A stretch of DNA of 64,000 nucleotides from Frankia sp. RB7 (GCA_030403585.1 JAUEPE010000023.1:1-64000), one strand, 5' to 3'; shown: positions 26,149 to 34,500, counted from the stretch's first letter. The notes: generated by a model from the sequence alone, not told the origin. Translations and numbers: made by a program.

Positions 26149-26759
26149 GTATTGACCTCGAACTCCAGTGTCTCAACTGCTGCGCCGATCAGAAGGGACG
26201 CCGAGCGCGAGCCCGGGTCCATATGACCGATGGAACGTTCGCCCAGAAACGACGCGCGGCCGCGAATTGCCTGCATCGGCGTGGTGCGATCGGCCGCTTG
26301 CACAGCCTCGGCCGCGACCGCCTTGCCGTCGCCGCCGCTCGCCAGAACGGCGTGCACCGGCACCAGGACATCCAGCAGCGTCTTCTGCCCTGCCTCGGAA
26401 CGGCCGCGCGCCTTGACGGCCTCGATCGCTTTCTCCGTCGCTGCGACGAGATCGGCCCGGCTCGGCTGCTCCGGAAGGGCCTTGCCCAGTTCCATGAAGA
26501 ACGTCCCGACCAGCGGCCCTGAAGCGCCGCCGACCTTCATGACCAAAGTCATTCCGATCGCCTTCAGCATTTCGGGGAGCGACTTGTCGGCAAGGCCCGG
26601 CAATGTCGCGAGCACAGCCTCGAAACCGCGTTTCATATTCAGCCCGTGATCCCCATCGCCGATCGCCTGGTCGAGGCTCGTCAATTCGTCCGCGTGCTCG
26701 ATCACCGACCCTGCCAGCGCTCGCACCAGTCTTTCCCTGGCTACCCGATCAAGGCTCAT
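26145..26759 (-). CDS. dhaL: Dihydroxyacetone kinase subunit DhaL
   Basis: A 204-aa helical-barrel DhaL. The Mg-ADP aspartates are in DQAIGDGDHGLNMKRGFEAV, followed by KVGGASGPLVGTFFMELGKA and later RGRASFLGERSIGHMDPGS, all diagnostic. It holds ADP as a cofactor that DhaM rephosphorylates. The start overlaps the end of the ABC ATPase gene by four bases, linking uptake and phosphorylation in one mRNA. Confidence 0.95.
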   Translation of the reverse strand: MSLDRVARERLVRALAGSVIEHADELTSLDQAIGDGDHGLNMKRGFEAVLATLPGLADKSLPEMLKAIGMTLVMKVGGASGPLVGTFFMELGKALPEQPSRADLVAATEKAIEAVKARGRSEAGQKTLLDVLVPVHAVLASGGDGKAVAAEAVQAADRTTPMQAIRGRASFLGERSIGHMDPGSRSASLLIGAAVETLEFEVNT

Positions 26760-27763
26760 GCCGCTACCCTCCAGCCCCTCGCATCGAAAAACAGCGGCTT
26801 GTTCAGACGGAGCGAAACAACATCCCCCGCGCCGAAGCCCACCTCTGGGTCTGCCAGGGTCACAACCGGTCGTCCGGCGACGTCGAGATGGAGATGACTC
26901 TGATCGCCGAGATGTTCGACCCGCTTGACGGTTGCTGAGACATCGCCACCGCCGCGCGCAATCGTCAGGTGCTCCGTCCGCGCACCGATCGTCTCGGCAC
27001 CGACTGGCGCGCCGCCGAACAGGGCCGCCGGCAGCAGATTGATCGTGGGTTGCCCCAGCCTTGCTGCGACATGCGCGTTGATCGGGTTCTCGTAGATCTC
27101 GCGCGGCGATCCGATCTGCATCAGCCGCCCGCCTTCGATCACGCCGATGCGCGACGCCATGGTCATCGCTTCGGTCTGGTCGTGCGTGACATAGAGGATC
27201 GTCGCGCCGAGATCGACCTGGATCCGCTTGAGCTCGAGGCGCAACTCGCCACGTAGCTTGGCATCCAGCGAGGAGAGCGGCTCGTCCATCAGATAGATCG
27301 AGGGCGAACGGACCAGGGCCCGACCGATCGCGACGCGCTGCATCTGCCCACCCGAGAGCTGCGTCGCCTTGTTGTCCAGCTTGGTTTCGATATGAAGCAG
27401 GCGCGCCACCTCCTGCACCTTCGCGCGGATATCGGCTTCGGGCACGCGGCGGGTCGGCGCGCGCAGCGCGAAGGCCATGTTCTCGAACACGGTTAGATGC
27501 GGATACAGCGAATATTGCTGGAAAACAAAGGCGACGTCGCGGTCCGCCGGTGCATCGCCGGTCACGTCGCGCCCGTCGATGCGGATCGAACCGCTGTCCG
27601 GCTGCTCCAATCCGGCGATCAAACGCAAGGCCGTGGTCTTGCCGGCGCCGGTCGGCCCGAGCAATGCGACGAACTCGCCGTCGCCGATGGTCAGCGACAG
27701 ATCGTTCACGGCTTGCGTCTTGCCGAAGGCCTTGGAAACAGCGTTGATCTCGACCTCAGCCAT
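26756..27763 (-). CDS. ABC transporter ATP-binding protein (UgpC/MalK type), second ATPase
   Basis: A 335-aa ATPase. Walker A is GPTGAGKTTALR, the Q-loop is AFVFQQYSLYPHLTVFENMA, the signature is LSGGQMQRVAIGRALVRSP, and Walker B is IYLMDEPLSSLDAKLRGEL. A C-terminal TOBE-type regulatory domain follows. GGAGG six bases upstream fixes the ATG at 27763, which overlaps the preceding ATPase by eight bases. Two unequal ATPases in one operon recall GlpS/GlpT of the rhizobial glycerol transporter. Confidence 0.92.
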   Translation of the reverse strand: MAEVEINAVSKAFGKTQAVNDLSLTIGDGEFVALLGPTGAGKTTALRLIAGLEQPDSGSIRIDGRDVTGDAPADRDVAFVFQQYSLYPHLTVFENMAFALRAPTRRVPEADIRAKVQEVARLLHIETKLDNKATQLSGGQMQRVAIGRALVRSPSIYLMDEPLSSLDAKLRGELRLELKRIQVDLGATILYVTHDQTEAMTMASRIGVIEGGRLMQIGSPREIYENPINAHVAARLGQPTINLLPAALFGGAPVGAETIGARTEHLTIARGGGDVSATVKRVEHLGDQSHLHLDVAGRPVVTLADPEVGFGAGDVVSLRLNKPLFFDARGWRVAA

Positions 27764-28853
27764 GCGCACCTCCCTCATGCAGTGCGGTGCGAATGGCGCG
27801 GCCCGACGCCTTGTCGAAGATCGACAACGTATCGGGCCGGAAGTCGAGCCCGACAGTCTCCCCAGTCCGGAAGGATCTGCTGCTGGGTGAGCGGGCCTTC
27901 AGTGCGCCATAGTGCGTCGTCACAGTTACGATCTGCGTCGTGCCCAGATATTCCGTGCCATAGACCTCGCCGCGGACCATGCCGCGATCGGTGAACCGCA
28001 CATGCTCGGGCCGCACCCCGAGCACGAGATCGCTCTCCGCCATCGCCTCGCACGCGGCCGGAATGGCAACGTCACGCTCGCCGAGCCGGATCGCCTCTGC
28101 GCCGGTCTGCAGGCCGCCACGGAACGGCAGAAAGTTCATGGGGGGCGAGCCGATGAAATCCGCAACGAACAGCGAAGCCGGCCGGTCATAGATGTCGCGC
28201 GGGCTCGCGACCTGCTCGACGACGCCATTGTTCATCACCGCGATCCGGTCGGCCATCGCCATGGCCTCGAGCTGGTCATGCGTAACATAGACGGTCGTTG
28301 CTCCCAGGCGGTCATGCAGAGCCCGCAGCTCATGAATCATGGCCTCCCGCATCTCGGTATCGAGCGCGCCGAGCGGTTCGTCCATCAGAAAACACTTCGG
28401 CTTGCGCACGATCGCCCGACCCAGCGCAACGCGCTGCCGGTCGCCGCCGGCAAGGCCCGACACCGAGCGGTCGAGGAGATGGGAGATCCGCAGGATGCGC
28501 GCGGCCTCGACGACCCGCCGGTCGCGCTCTGCCGCACTGATGCCCTCGCATTTCAGGGGAAAGCCGATGTTGCGCCGGACATTCATGTGCGGATAGAGCG
28601 CGAAGAGCTGAAACACGAAGGCGATGTCGCGCGCCGATGCGCGTTTCATCGTCACGTCTTCGCCATCGAGCCGGATGGTGCCTGATGTCGGTAGCTCAAG
28701 GCCGGCAATCATGCGGAGCGTCGTGGTCTTGCCGCAACCGGACGGTCCCAGCAGGCACAGGAACTGGCCGTCCTCGACCGTGAAGCTGGCAGACTTGACC
28801 GCATGAAACGCACCGAAGGACTTGTCGAGCGCCTCGACTTTGATCTGTGCCAT
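27756..28853 (-). CDS. ABC transporter ATP-binding protein with altered signature, first ATPase
   Basis: A 365-aa MalK-type ATPase with Walker A GPSGCGKTTTLR, Q-loop FVFQLFALYPHMNVRRNIGF, Walker B CFLMDEPLGALDTEM and a TOBE domain. The signature reads VSGLAGGDRQRVALGRA, so LSGGQ is replaced by LAGGD. It probably pairs with the second ATPase as a heterodimer in which the two nucleotide sites differ. The ATG at 28853 follows the small membrane gene by five bases; a longer open frame upstream only shadows neighbouring genes. Confidence 0.92.
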   Translation of the reverse strand: MAQIKVEALDKSFGAFHAVKSASFTVEDGQFLCLLGPSGCGKTTTLRMIAGLELPTSGTIRLDGEDVTMKRASARDIAFVFQLFALYPHMNVRRNIGFPLKCEGISAAERDRRVVEAARILRISHLLDRSVSGLAGGDRQRVALGRAIVRKPKCFLMDEPLGALDTEMREAMIHELRALHDRLGATTVYVTHDQLEAMAMADRIAVMNNGVVEQVASPRDIYDRPASLFVADFIGSPPMNFLPFRGGLQTGAEAIRLGERDVAIPAACEAMAESDLVLGVRPEHVRFTDRGMVRGEVYGTEYLGTTQIVTVTTHYGALKARSPSSRSFRTGETVGLDFRPDTLSIFDKASGRAIRTALHEGGAHG

Positions 28854-28858
28854 CGCGC

Positions 28859-29071
28859 CTACTCCCGAACCTTCGACACGATGGTGAACATCACCGTGCC
28901 GAACAGGGTCGTCGCAAACGACCAGGAATACAGTGTCAGCGACAATGGCTGCATCAGCATCACCACACCGGCGGCGATGATCGTCGTCGCCGCGGCCTCC
29001 AACGGACCACGGCGCAGGACGCGATCTACAAGACCGCGACGCGCGATGGATGGGGTGGCATCGAGGCTCAT
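28859..29071 (-). CDS. Small membrane protein of the sugar ABC operon
   Basis: A 70-aa protein with two likely membrane helices (about residues 26-44 and 46-64) and a basic N-terminus. The ATG overlaps the permease stop as ATGA, and it ends five bases before the ATPase gene, so it is firmly part of the operon. A comparable small open frame occurs in rhizobial glycerol-type operons. Its role is unknown; it may stabilise the permease pair. Confidence 0.75.
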   Translation of the reverse strand: MSLDATPSIARRGLVDRVLRRGPLEAAATTIIAAGVVMLMQPLSLTLYSWSFATTLFGTVMFTIVSKVRE

Positions 29072-30021
29072 TTGCGGACCGCTCCAAAGGTGATTCCGCG
29101 CAGCAGATGCTTGCGCAGAAGCACCGTGAACACCACGATCGGCACCAGGAACAGCGTGGTGCCGGCGGCCACTGCGGGCCAGTCCTGCCCGCCCTCGCCG
29201 ATGATGATCGGAATGAAGGGCGGCGCCGTCTGCGCGTTGCCCGAGGTGAGAAGCACCGCGAAGGCGTATTCGTTCCAGGCGAAGATCAGGCAGAAGATCG
29301 CGGTTGCCGCGATTCCCGTGGTGGCCTGCGGCAGCACCACCTTCACGAAGGCCTGGAAGCGGGTGTACCCGTCGATCATCGCCGCCTCCTCGTATTCGCG
29401 CGGGATTTCGTCGATGAAGCCCTTGAGCAGCCAGACCGCGAGCGAGACGTTGACCGAGGTGTAGAGCAGGATCATCCCGAGCCTCGTGTCGGACAATCCG
29501 ATGGTGCGGTACATCAGATAGATCGGGATCGCGACGGCGATCGGCGGCATCATCCTGGTCGACAGGATGAAGAACAACAAATCGTCCTTCAGGGGCACGC
29601 GAAACCGCGAGAAGCCGTAGGCCGACAAGGTGCCGAGCGCGACGGCCAGCACGGTCGAGCCGAACGCGATGATCAGCGAATTGATGAACCGCGGCACGTA
29701 GTTCGAGGGACCGGCGACCACCATGTTGCGGCTGCGCGCAATGCTGTCGCAAAGTCCCTGCGGCGGCCCCAACGAGCGGATGAACTCCGGCGTCTGGCGC
29801 GAGCGCGTCGTGAAGAGGTTACAGAAGCCTTCGAGCGACGGCTTGAACATCACTTTTGGCGGATAGGAAATCGCATCGTCCGGCGACTTGAACGCTGTCA
29901 GCACGATCCACACCAGCGGGATCATGGTGATGACGGCATAGAGCACGACGAGCGAACCGGCAAAGCGCCGCGTCGTGATTGACGGCTCGACGACGGAATG
30001 GGCTGTGGTGGCTGAAATCAT
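29068..30021 (-). CDS. Carbohydrate ABC transporter permease (MalG type)
   Basis: A 317-aa permease with six membrane helices. The EAA loop is IPREYEEAAMIDGYTRFQAF and the protein ends with LLRKHLLRGITFGAVRK, as in MalG/UgpE proteins. It has a long first periplasmic loop (residues about 45-105). The ATG overlaps the preceding permease stop (ATGA). It is the second channel subunit of the main transporter. Confidence 0.92.
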   Translation of the reverse strand: MISATTAHSVVEPSITTRRFAGSLVVLYAVITMIPLVWIVLTAFKSPDDAISYPPKVMFKPSLEGFCNLFTTRSRQTPEFIRSLGPPQGLCDSIARSRNMVVAGPSNYVPRFINSLIIAFGSTVLAVALGTLSAYGFSRFRVPLKDDLLFFILSTRMMPPIAVAIPIYLMYRTIGLSDTRLGMILLYTSVNVSLAVWLLKGFIDEIPREYEEAAMIDGYTRFQAFVKVVLPQATTGIAATAIFCLIFAWNEYAFAVLLTSGNAQTAPPFIPIIIGEGGQDWPAVAAGTTLFLVPIVVFTVLLRKHLLRGITFGAVRK

Positions 30022-30977
30022 CGGCTTTTCACCTTGTTCAGCGCCTTGACGTAGATGTTGGCGAGGCCGAACACGGTCACGAACAGGATGATCGCGAAAG
30101 CCGAGGAATAGCCGGTACGCCAGCTCTCGAACGCCGCCCGCTTCAGCGTGATCGAGGCGACTTCCGTGGTCGATCCCGGCCCGCCGCCGGTGAGCAGATT
30201 GACCATGTCGAACATCTTGAAATTTTCGATGCCGCGGAAGAGCACCGCCAGCATGATGAACGGCAGCGCCATCGGTAGCGTGATCGACCAGAATTGCCGC
30301 CATTTCGACGCACGGTCGACCTCGGCCGCCTCATAGAGGTAATCCGGGATCGAGCGCAGGCCTGCAAGACAAATCAGCATCACGTAAGGAGTCCACATCC
30401 AGGCATCGACGATGACGATGGCCCAGGGGCTCAGCGTGACGTCGCCCAGCATCTGGAACGACGAGGCCTCGCGTCCCGTGAAGAAGGCGATCACGTAATT
30501 GAACAATCCGATCTGGGGTTGATACAAGAACGTCCAGAAATTGCCGACGACGGCGGGCGACAGCATCATCGGCAGCAGGATGATTGTGGTCCACATCCCG
30601 TGGCCGCGGAACTTCTTGTCGATGAGGTAGGCAAGGCCAAATCCAAGCACGGTCTCGATCACCACCGTCCAGATCACGAAATGCGCCGTCACCTGCATCG
30701 CTGCCCAGATGTCCGGATCGGTCAGGATCGACTGATACCAGTCCGCCCCCAGCCAGATCGTCGGCACGTTGGCGCGATTTGCGCGGTAGTTCGTGAACGA
30801 CAGATAGATCGTCCAGAGCAGCGGGAAGATATTGATCGCCAGCAGCAGCACGATGGTCGGCGTGATGAACAGCCAGGCGAGCGTCCTATCCGACAGGCCC
30901 CGGATACGACGCGCCGCACCTGGCCGGACCATGACGGCCCGATAGGTGATCCGCGATGAGGCACTCAATTCATTCAT
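30018..30977 (-). CDS. Carbohydrate ABC transporter permease (MalF/UgpA type)
   Basis: A 319-aa permease. It begins after a basic leader with TLAWLFITPTIVLLLAINIF, and the EAA loop lies in IPDYLYEAAEVDRASKWRQF. The start is placed at the ATG at 30977 (MNELSASS); upstream in-frame starts are less likely. The gap to the binding-protein gene upstream is about 100 bases. It forms the channel with the MalG-type partner. Confidence 0.9.
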   Translation of the reverse strand: MNELSASSRITYRAVMVRPGAARRIRGLSDRTLAWLFITPTIVLLLAINIFPLLWTIYLSFTNYRANRANVPTIWLGADWYQSILTDPDIWAAMQVTAHFVIWTVVIETVLGFGLAYLIDKKFRGHGMWTTIILLPMMLSPAVVGNFWTFLYQPQIGLFNYVIAFFTGREASSFQMLGDVTLSPWAIVIVDAWMWTPYVMLICLAGLRSIPDYLYEAAEVDRASKWRQFWSITLPMALPFIMLAVLFRGIENFKMFDMVNLLTGGGPGSTTEVASITLKRAAFESWRTGYSSAFAIILFVTVFGLANIYVKALNKVKSR

Positions 30978-31078
30978 TGCGTCGACCGATCCTGGCACCC
31001 GGGGCGTCAACAATGCGACAATTCCGGTCATCGAAGGAAAGCCCGGAGCGCGAGCGCACGCGCTCCGGGCGGCTTAGC

Positions 31079-32425
31079 TTAGAACTTCTTGCCTTCTTCC
31101 TTGAAGATCGCCTTCCAGTCCTTCACCAGACCGTCGAGCGCTTCCTGCGCGGTGCCCTTGTCGGCCACCACATAATCATGCACGCGCTTCTGCTCAGCCT
31201 GCAGCAGCTGGGCGTAGGAAGGCTCAGCCCAGAAGTCGACGACCATGCCCATCGACTGCAGGAACTCCTTGGCGAAGGGCGCGCTGGTCGGGAAGCTCGG
31301 ATCGTTCAGCACGGACTTGGCGCAGGAATAGCCGCCGAGCGCCCACCACTTCTTCTGGACGTCGCCGCCGGAGAACCACTTGATGTATTGCAGCGCCTCG
31401 GCCTGGTTCTTGGAGTAGGAGACCACCGAGATACCCTGGCCGCCGAGCTGCGTCGCCTGCCCGGCAGGACCGGCCGGATTGACGAAGAAGCCGATCTTGT
31501 CGCCGCCGACGTTCGGGTCTTTGTAGAGGCCCGGGAAGAAGGCGAAGAAGTTCATCTGCAGTGCGACCTGGCCTGACTTGAAGGCATCAAGCCCCTCCGA
31601 CATGTAGGAATTGGAGGCGCCGGGCGGCGTGCAGCACTTGTAGAGCTCCTTGTAGGCCTCGAGCCCCTTCACCGCGCCGGCTGAATTCACGAACCCGTCC
31701 ATCGCATAGGGCTTCTTCGGATCGTCGTATTTGAAGCCGTAATCGTAGAGGTAGTTCGAGACGCCCATGGTGATGCCTTCCGAGCCACGCTCGGTATAGA
31801 TCGAGGCGCCATAGACCTTCTTGCCGTCGATGTCGCGGCCCTGGAAGAATTGCGCGATGTCCTTGAGCTCATCGAGCGTCTTCGGCACGCCGATATCGCG
31901 GCCGTATTTGGCCTTGAAGTCCTTCTGCACCTCCGGCCTTGCGAACCAGTCCTTGCGATAGGTCCAGCCCACCGCATCGCCCATCGCCGGCAGCGCCCAA
32001 TAGTTCGGCGTGTTCTTCGGCCACTCGGAATAGCCGACCACCGTCGCCGGCATGTAGTCGTCCATGCTGATTCCTTCTTTCTTGAAGAAATCGTTGAGTT
32101 TGACGTACTGGCCGTTCTCGGCGGCGCCGCCGATCCATTGTGAATCGCCGATGATGAGATCGCACAGCGAACCGTGCGAGTTGAGTTCGTTCAGGAAGCG
32201 ATCGGCGTAATTGGTCCACGGCACGAATTCGAACTTCATGCCGATGCCCGACTTGGCGGTGAAGTCCTTCGAGAGTTCGACCAGCGCGTTGGCGGGATCC
32301 CATGCGGCCCAGCACAGCGTGATGGTCTTGCCTTGCGCCTGCGCGGACGTGGTCCCCGCTCCGACGCCGAATGCGGCGGCAACAGCCCCGCATGCCACAA
32401 CAAACGTCTTCATCGTCCGTTTCAT
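31079..32425 (-). CDS. Sugar/polyol ABC transporter substrate-binding protein
   Basis: A 448-aa family-1 solute-binding protein with a Sec signal ending TSAQAQG (residues about 1-30) and the opening TLCWAAWDPANALVELSKDF. GGAGGGAAC precedes the ATG at 32425 and fixes the start. It is the first gene of the operon that continues with permeases, ATPases and the dihydroxyacetone kinase genes, so the ligand is probably glycerol, dihydroxyacetone or a polyol converted to it. An inverted repeat that could be an operator lies 158 bases upstream. Confidence 0.92.
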   Translation of the reverse strand: MKRTMKTFVVACGAVAAAFGVGAGTTSAQAQGKTITLCWAAWDPANALVELSKDFTAKSGIGMKFEFVPWTNYADRFLNELNSHGSLCDLIIGDSQWIGGAAENGQYVKLNDFFKKEGISMDDYMPATVVGYSEWPKNTPNYWALPAMGDAVGWTYRKDWFARPEVQKDFKAKYGRDIGVPKTLDELKDIAQFFQGRDIDGKKVYGASIYTERGSEGITMGVSNYLYDYGFKYDDPKKPYAMDGFVNSAGAVKGLEAYKELYKCCTPPGASNSYMSEGLDAFKSGQVALQMNFFAFFPGLYKDPNVGGDKIGFFVNPAGPAGQATQLGGQGISVVSYSKNQAEALQYIKWFSGGDVQKKWWALGGYSCAKSVLNDPSFPTSAPFAKEFLQSMGMVVDFWAEPSYAQLLQAEQKRVHDYVVADKGTAQEALDGLVKDWKAIFKEEGKKF

Positions 32426-32582
32426 GATGCGTTCCCTCCGAGTGGGCCGGCCATCGACGTGGCGCGGCTTTCCTGTCCGCTCGAATGCTTCGAGCAGAGC
32501 GACACAGTCCTTGACGAGCTGAACAACTAAACTGGCGTTTCCTCGCGCCACCCGGATTCTAGCGGCCCGGCAGGCTCGATTT

Positions 32583-32608
32583 GTTTAGTGAACCACTATT
32601 TACTAAAC
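32583..32608. promoter_or_regulatory. Inverted repeat GTTTAGT-N12-ACTAAAC upstream of the polyol operon
   Basis: Perfect 7-base arms (32583-32589 and 32602-32608). An overlapping palindrome TAGTG-AAC-CACTA lies at 32586-32598. The locally A/T-rich setting in an otherwise GC-rich genome and its place upstream of the binding-protein gene suggest an operator or promoter. The cognate regulator is unknown. Confidence 0.5.
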
Positions 32609-32780
32609 ATTGCAAGCGGAGTTGGCGCGCATCGACGCGGGCGGCTGAGGCCGGCGTGCGATCGGTCTGTGGGGATGTTGTAAGGGTTAGCGCGCAACGC
32701 GCTGTTGAGCCCGGAGATGACGGCTGAGTAGTCGCGACTCTCGCTCCAGCGTCATCGCGATCTGCCAATTCGCAGCTTCA

Positions 32781-32866
32781 GTAGGATGGGTAGAGCACTC
32801 GCGAAACCCATCATGTTCATCGCGGAAGAAGCGTTGATGGGTTTCGCTTCGCTCTACCCATCCTAC
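32781..32866. repeat. 86-bp palindromic repeat (GTAGGATGGGTAGAGC family), copy 2
   Basis: The ends GTAGGATGGGTAGAGC and GCTCTACCCATCCTAC are perfect inverted repeats. The inner GCGAAACCCATCA and TGATGGGTTTCGC are also inverted. It has the same architecture as copy 1 at 16279-16362, with a different central loop. It lies in a gene-poor stretch downstream of nothing obvious on either strand. Confidence 0.88.
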
Positions 32867-32948
32867 GGCCATGCAGACACGCCTTCGCGCTCTCGCGGCT
32901 CATTTCGCCCGAGCTTTGCTTCGTCTCGTCACCCTCTTGTCCGAGAGG

Positions 32949-33064
32949 GCGCAGGGAAGGCCGGGTGCTGACCTCGCACCCGCGGTCTGCTGCGCGAAGA
33001 TGCAGCGCAAAGGAGACCGCACAGCAGCATACAGGTGGTGCCAATCACTCGGCCTTCCCTGCGC
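32949..33064. repeat. Structured intergenic element with nested inverted repeats
   Basis: A perfect 15-bp inverted repeat encloses the element: GCGCAGGGAAGGCCG (32949-32963) and CGGCCTTCCCTGCGC (33050-33064). Inside are GGGTGC/GCACCC (32963-32968/32976-32981) and GCGGTCT/AGACCGC (32982-32988/33014-33020). The flanks (GCTTATGCCGTGCTCTCCCGGGAG just to the right) resemble an element I recall as frequent between genes in Bradyrhizobium. It looks like a folded multi-stem RNA or DNA element rather than a coding region. Positions 32426-33683 hold no gene I can support apart from this element, the palindrome and the operator candidate. Confidence 0.65.
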
Positions 33065-33683
33065 AGTGGTTTGACGGCTTATGCCGTGCTCTCCCGGGAG
33101 CCGAGTTCCTTCTGGCCTCCCTCGCTTCGCGAATTGACGATGTGGTTGACCCGGTTGGGCTCGCACACACCTCCGCGAAAGCTTGACCGTAGCAACGACG
33201 GTCAGGACCACACGGTTTTGCCGTACGCACGGCTCGCTGGTTCGCCGCAATATTCTTCGGCCTTGTCGACGTTGCCGAAAAATTGCAGGCGAGACGAACC
33301 TGGACAGCGCCGCTCGTCGGCACGCGGTTTCGGGCTCACAGGGACTACCCGCCCTGCCCGCTACCATCGCGCCCAACGCTGTCCGCGTCCACCGCAAGCC
33401 CGGCTCGCGAACAAGACGACACGAGATCGCCCCTCAAGGATGAGCCGGGATGGCAGACACATACGCCATTTCCGAATTTCGGTAAAGTGGAATGTTTTTG
33501 CGGGGAGGGGTTGACGGGGCGCGAAACAGGGGCCGGTGTTTGCCCCACGGGCGAGCAGCGGACTGCGCCTCTGGTGGCTCGGCAGTCTGGCCAAGCAAGG
33601 GACTTAAGCTACGAGGAAGACATCCTGAAAAGGAAGGCATGCCGAAGAGGAAGGCATGCTGGACCGTCGCGGCAATTCACGGC

Positions 33684-33863
33684 TCATTTGATGAGCCATC
33701 GCCCTTTGTGGATATCGAACTTCACCGAGCCTTCGTCCCGCATTTTCAACAGGAGGGACTGGCAAGCCTCCTCGTTCGCGACATTGGCGCGTTTCATGAC
33801 CTCGTAGACTTTGAGCGGCTTCTCGCGAAGCGCCATCAGGATATTTTCTCGATCATTCAGCAC
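33684..33863 (-). CDS. 59-residue winged-helix-like small protein
   Basis: A GTG-initiated frame of 59 codons with AGGAGGGG about nine bases upstream. The product begins VLNDRENILMALREKPLKVY and continues EVMKRANVANEEACQSLLLK, then MRDEGSVKFDIHKGRWLIK. The pattern (helix, helix-turn-helix, then a beta wing with K-F-D-I) fits a minimal winged helix of the MarR/DprA-end type that binds DNA or RNA. Third positions and amino acid composition are coding-like. It lies 33 bases downstream of the next small gene on the same strand. No named family is recognised. Confidence 0.62.
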   Translation of the reverse strand: MLNDRENILMALREKPLKVYEVMKRANVANEEACQSLLLKMRDEGSVKFDIHKGRWLIK

Positions 33864-33896
33864 AACGAAACCCCTCCTGCCAACAAGCGCGCAAAA

Positions 33897-34103
33897 TCAC
33901 TGAAAGTACGACAGCTGATCTTCCGTGACGACGCGCTCGACATTCCCCGACTTGCTCTTGATGCGGTATCGAAGACGTCCATCTGCCTCGATGGGCATGC
34001 ATTGAACCACGGTGTAAACCATTGCCTGATCAACTGCTGCACGTCCTTGTGGACCCTGGGGCTGGTGGCGAACGTCTTCATTCAGCTTATAGGCATATGA
34101 CAT
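33897..34103 (-). CDS. Conserved-looking 68-aa hypothetical protein
   Basis: A small soluble protein (MSYAYKLNEDVRHQPQGPQ start) with alternating beta-type segments, YTVVQCMPIEADGRLRYRIK and SGNVERVVTEDQLSYF. Composition and codon use are coding-like. GGAGGT lies about eight bases before the ATG. It is followed by the winged-helix-like gene on the same strand. It resembles small proteins common in Rhizobiales genomes, but the function is unknown. Confidence 0.7.
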   Translation of the reverse strand: MSYAYKLNEDVRHQPQGPQGRAAVDQAMVYTVVQCMPIEADGRLRYRIKSKSGNVERVVTEDQLSYFQ

Positions 34104-34314
34104 GTGTTTACCTCCAAGATCGTCTACGATTGCTCTAGCCTAGAGCATGCTGTGACGCAATGTAACCGACCGTTTGTGCGGCAGCTTCGCCGGTGCGCGG
34201 GGACCATTGGGCCCCCCCCTGCACTTTTGAGGTCGCCGGCTGCGCGACAAGCGTCTATTGTTCCAGGAATCATTTGAATAATTCCGGACAAATCGCCAGT
34301 GCAGGGATCGAACA

Positions 34315-34500
34315 ATGGCCAAACAGAAGCGCTCCGCCGAGCAACAGCTCGCGGATCAAGCGGACCGAAAGGCGCAAAATCCACTCGGGGCACGGCAAAC
34401 GATAGCGGACAGCCACGCCGATCCGGAGTTCCAGGAAAACCACAAGCGTCTCAGGGCGGAGCGCCTGGCGCGAGATGCCGGGCCGACAAGCAAGAATTGA
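34315..34500 (+). CDS. 61-aa charged hypothetical protein (tandem pair, first)
   Basis: A very hydrophilic basic protein starting MAKQKRSAEQQLADQADRK, likely helical and possibly nucleic-acid binding. Its C-terminal block FQENHKRLRAERLARDAGP matches the block in the next gene, which suggests a tandem duplication with divergence. No clear ribosome-binding site is seen. Confidence 0.6.
   Translation: MAKQKRSAEQQLADQADRKAQNPLGARQTIADSHADPEFQENHKRLRAERLARDAGPTSKN

Noticed and set aside
32867..33683. Several short open frames (60-200 codons) on both strands
   Set aside because: They overlap the structured repeat and each other, lack ribosome-binding sites and show no protein-like pattern; treated as non-coding.
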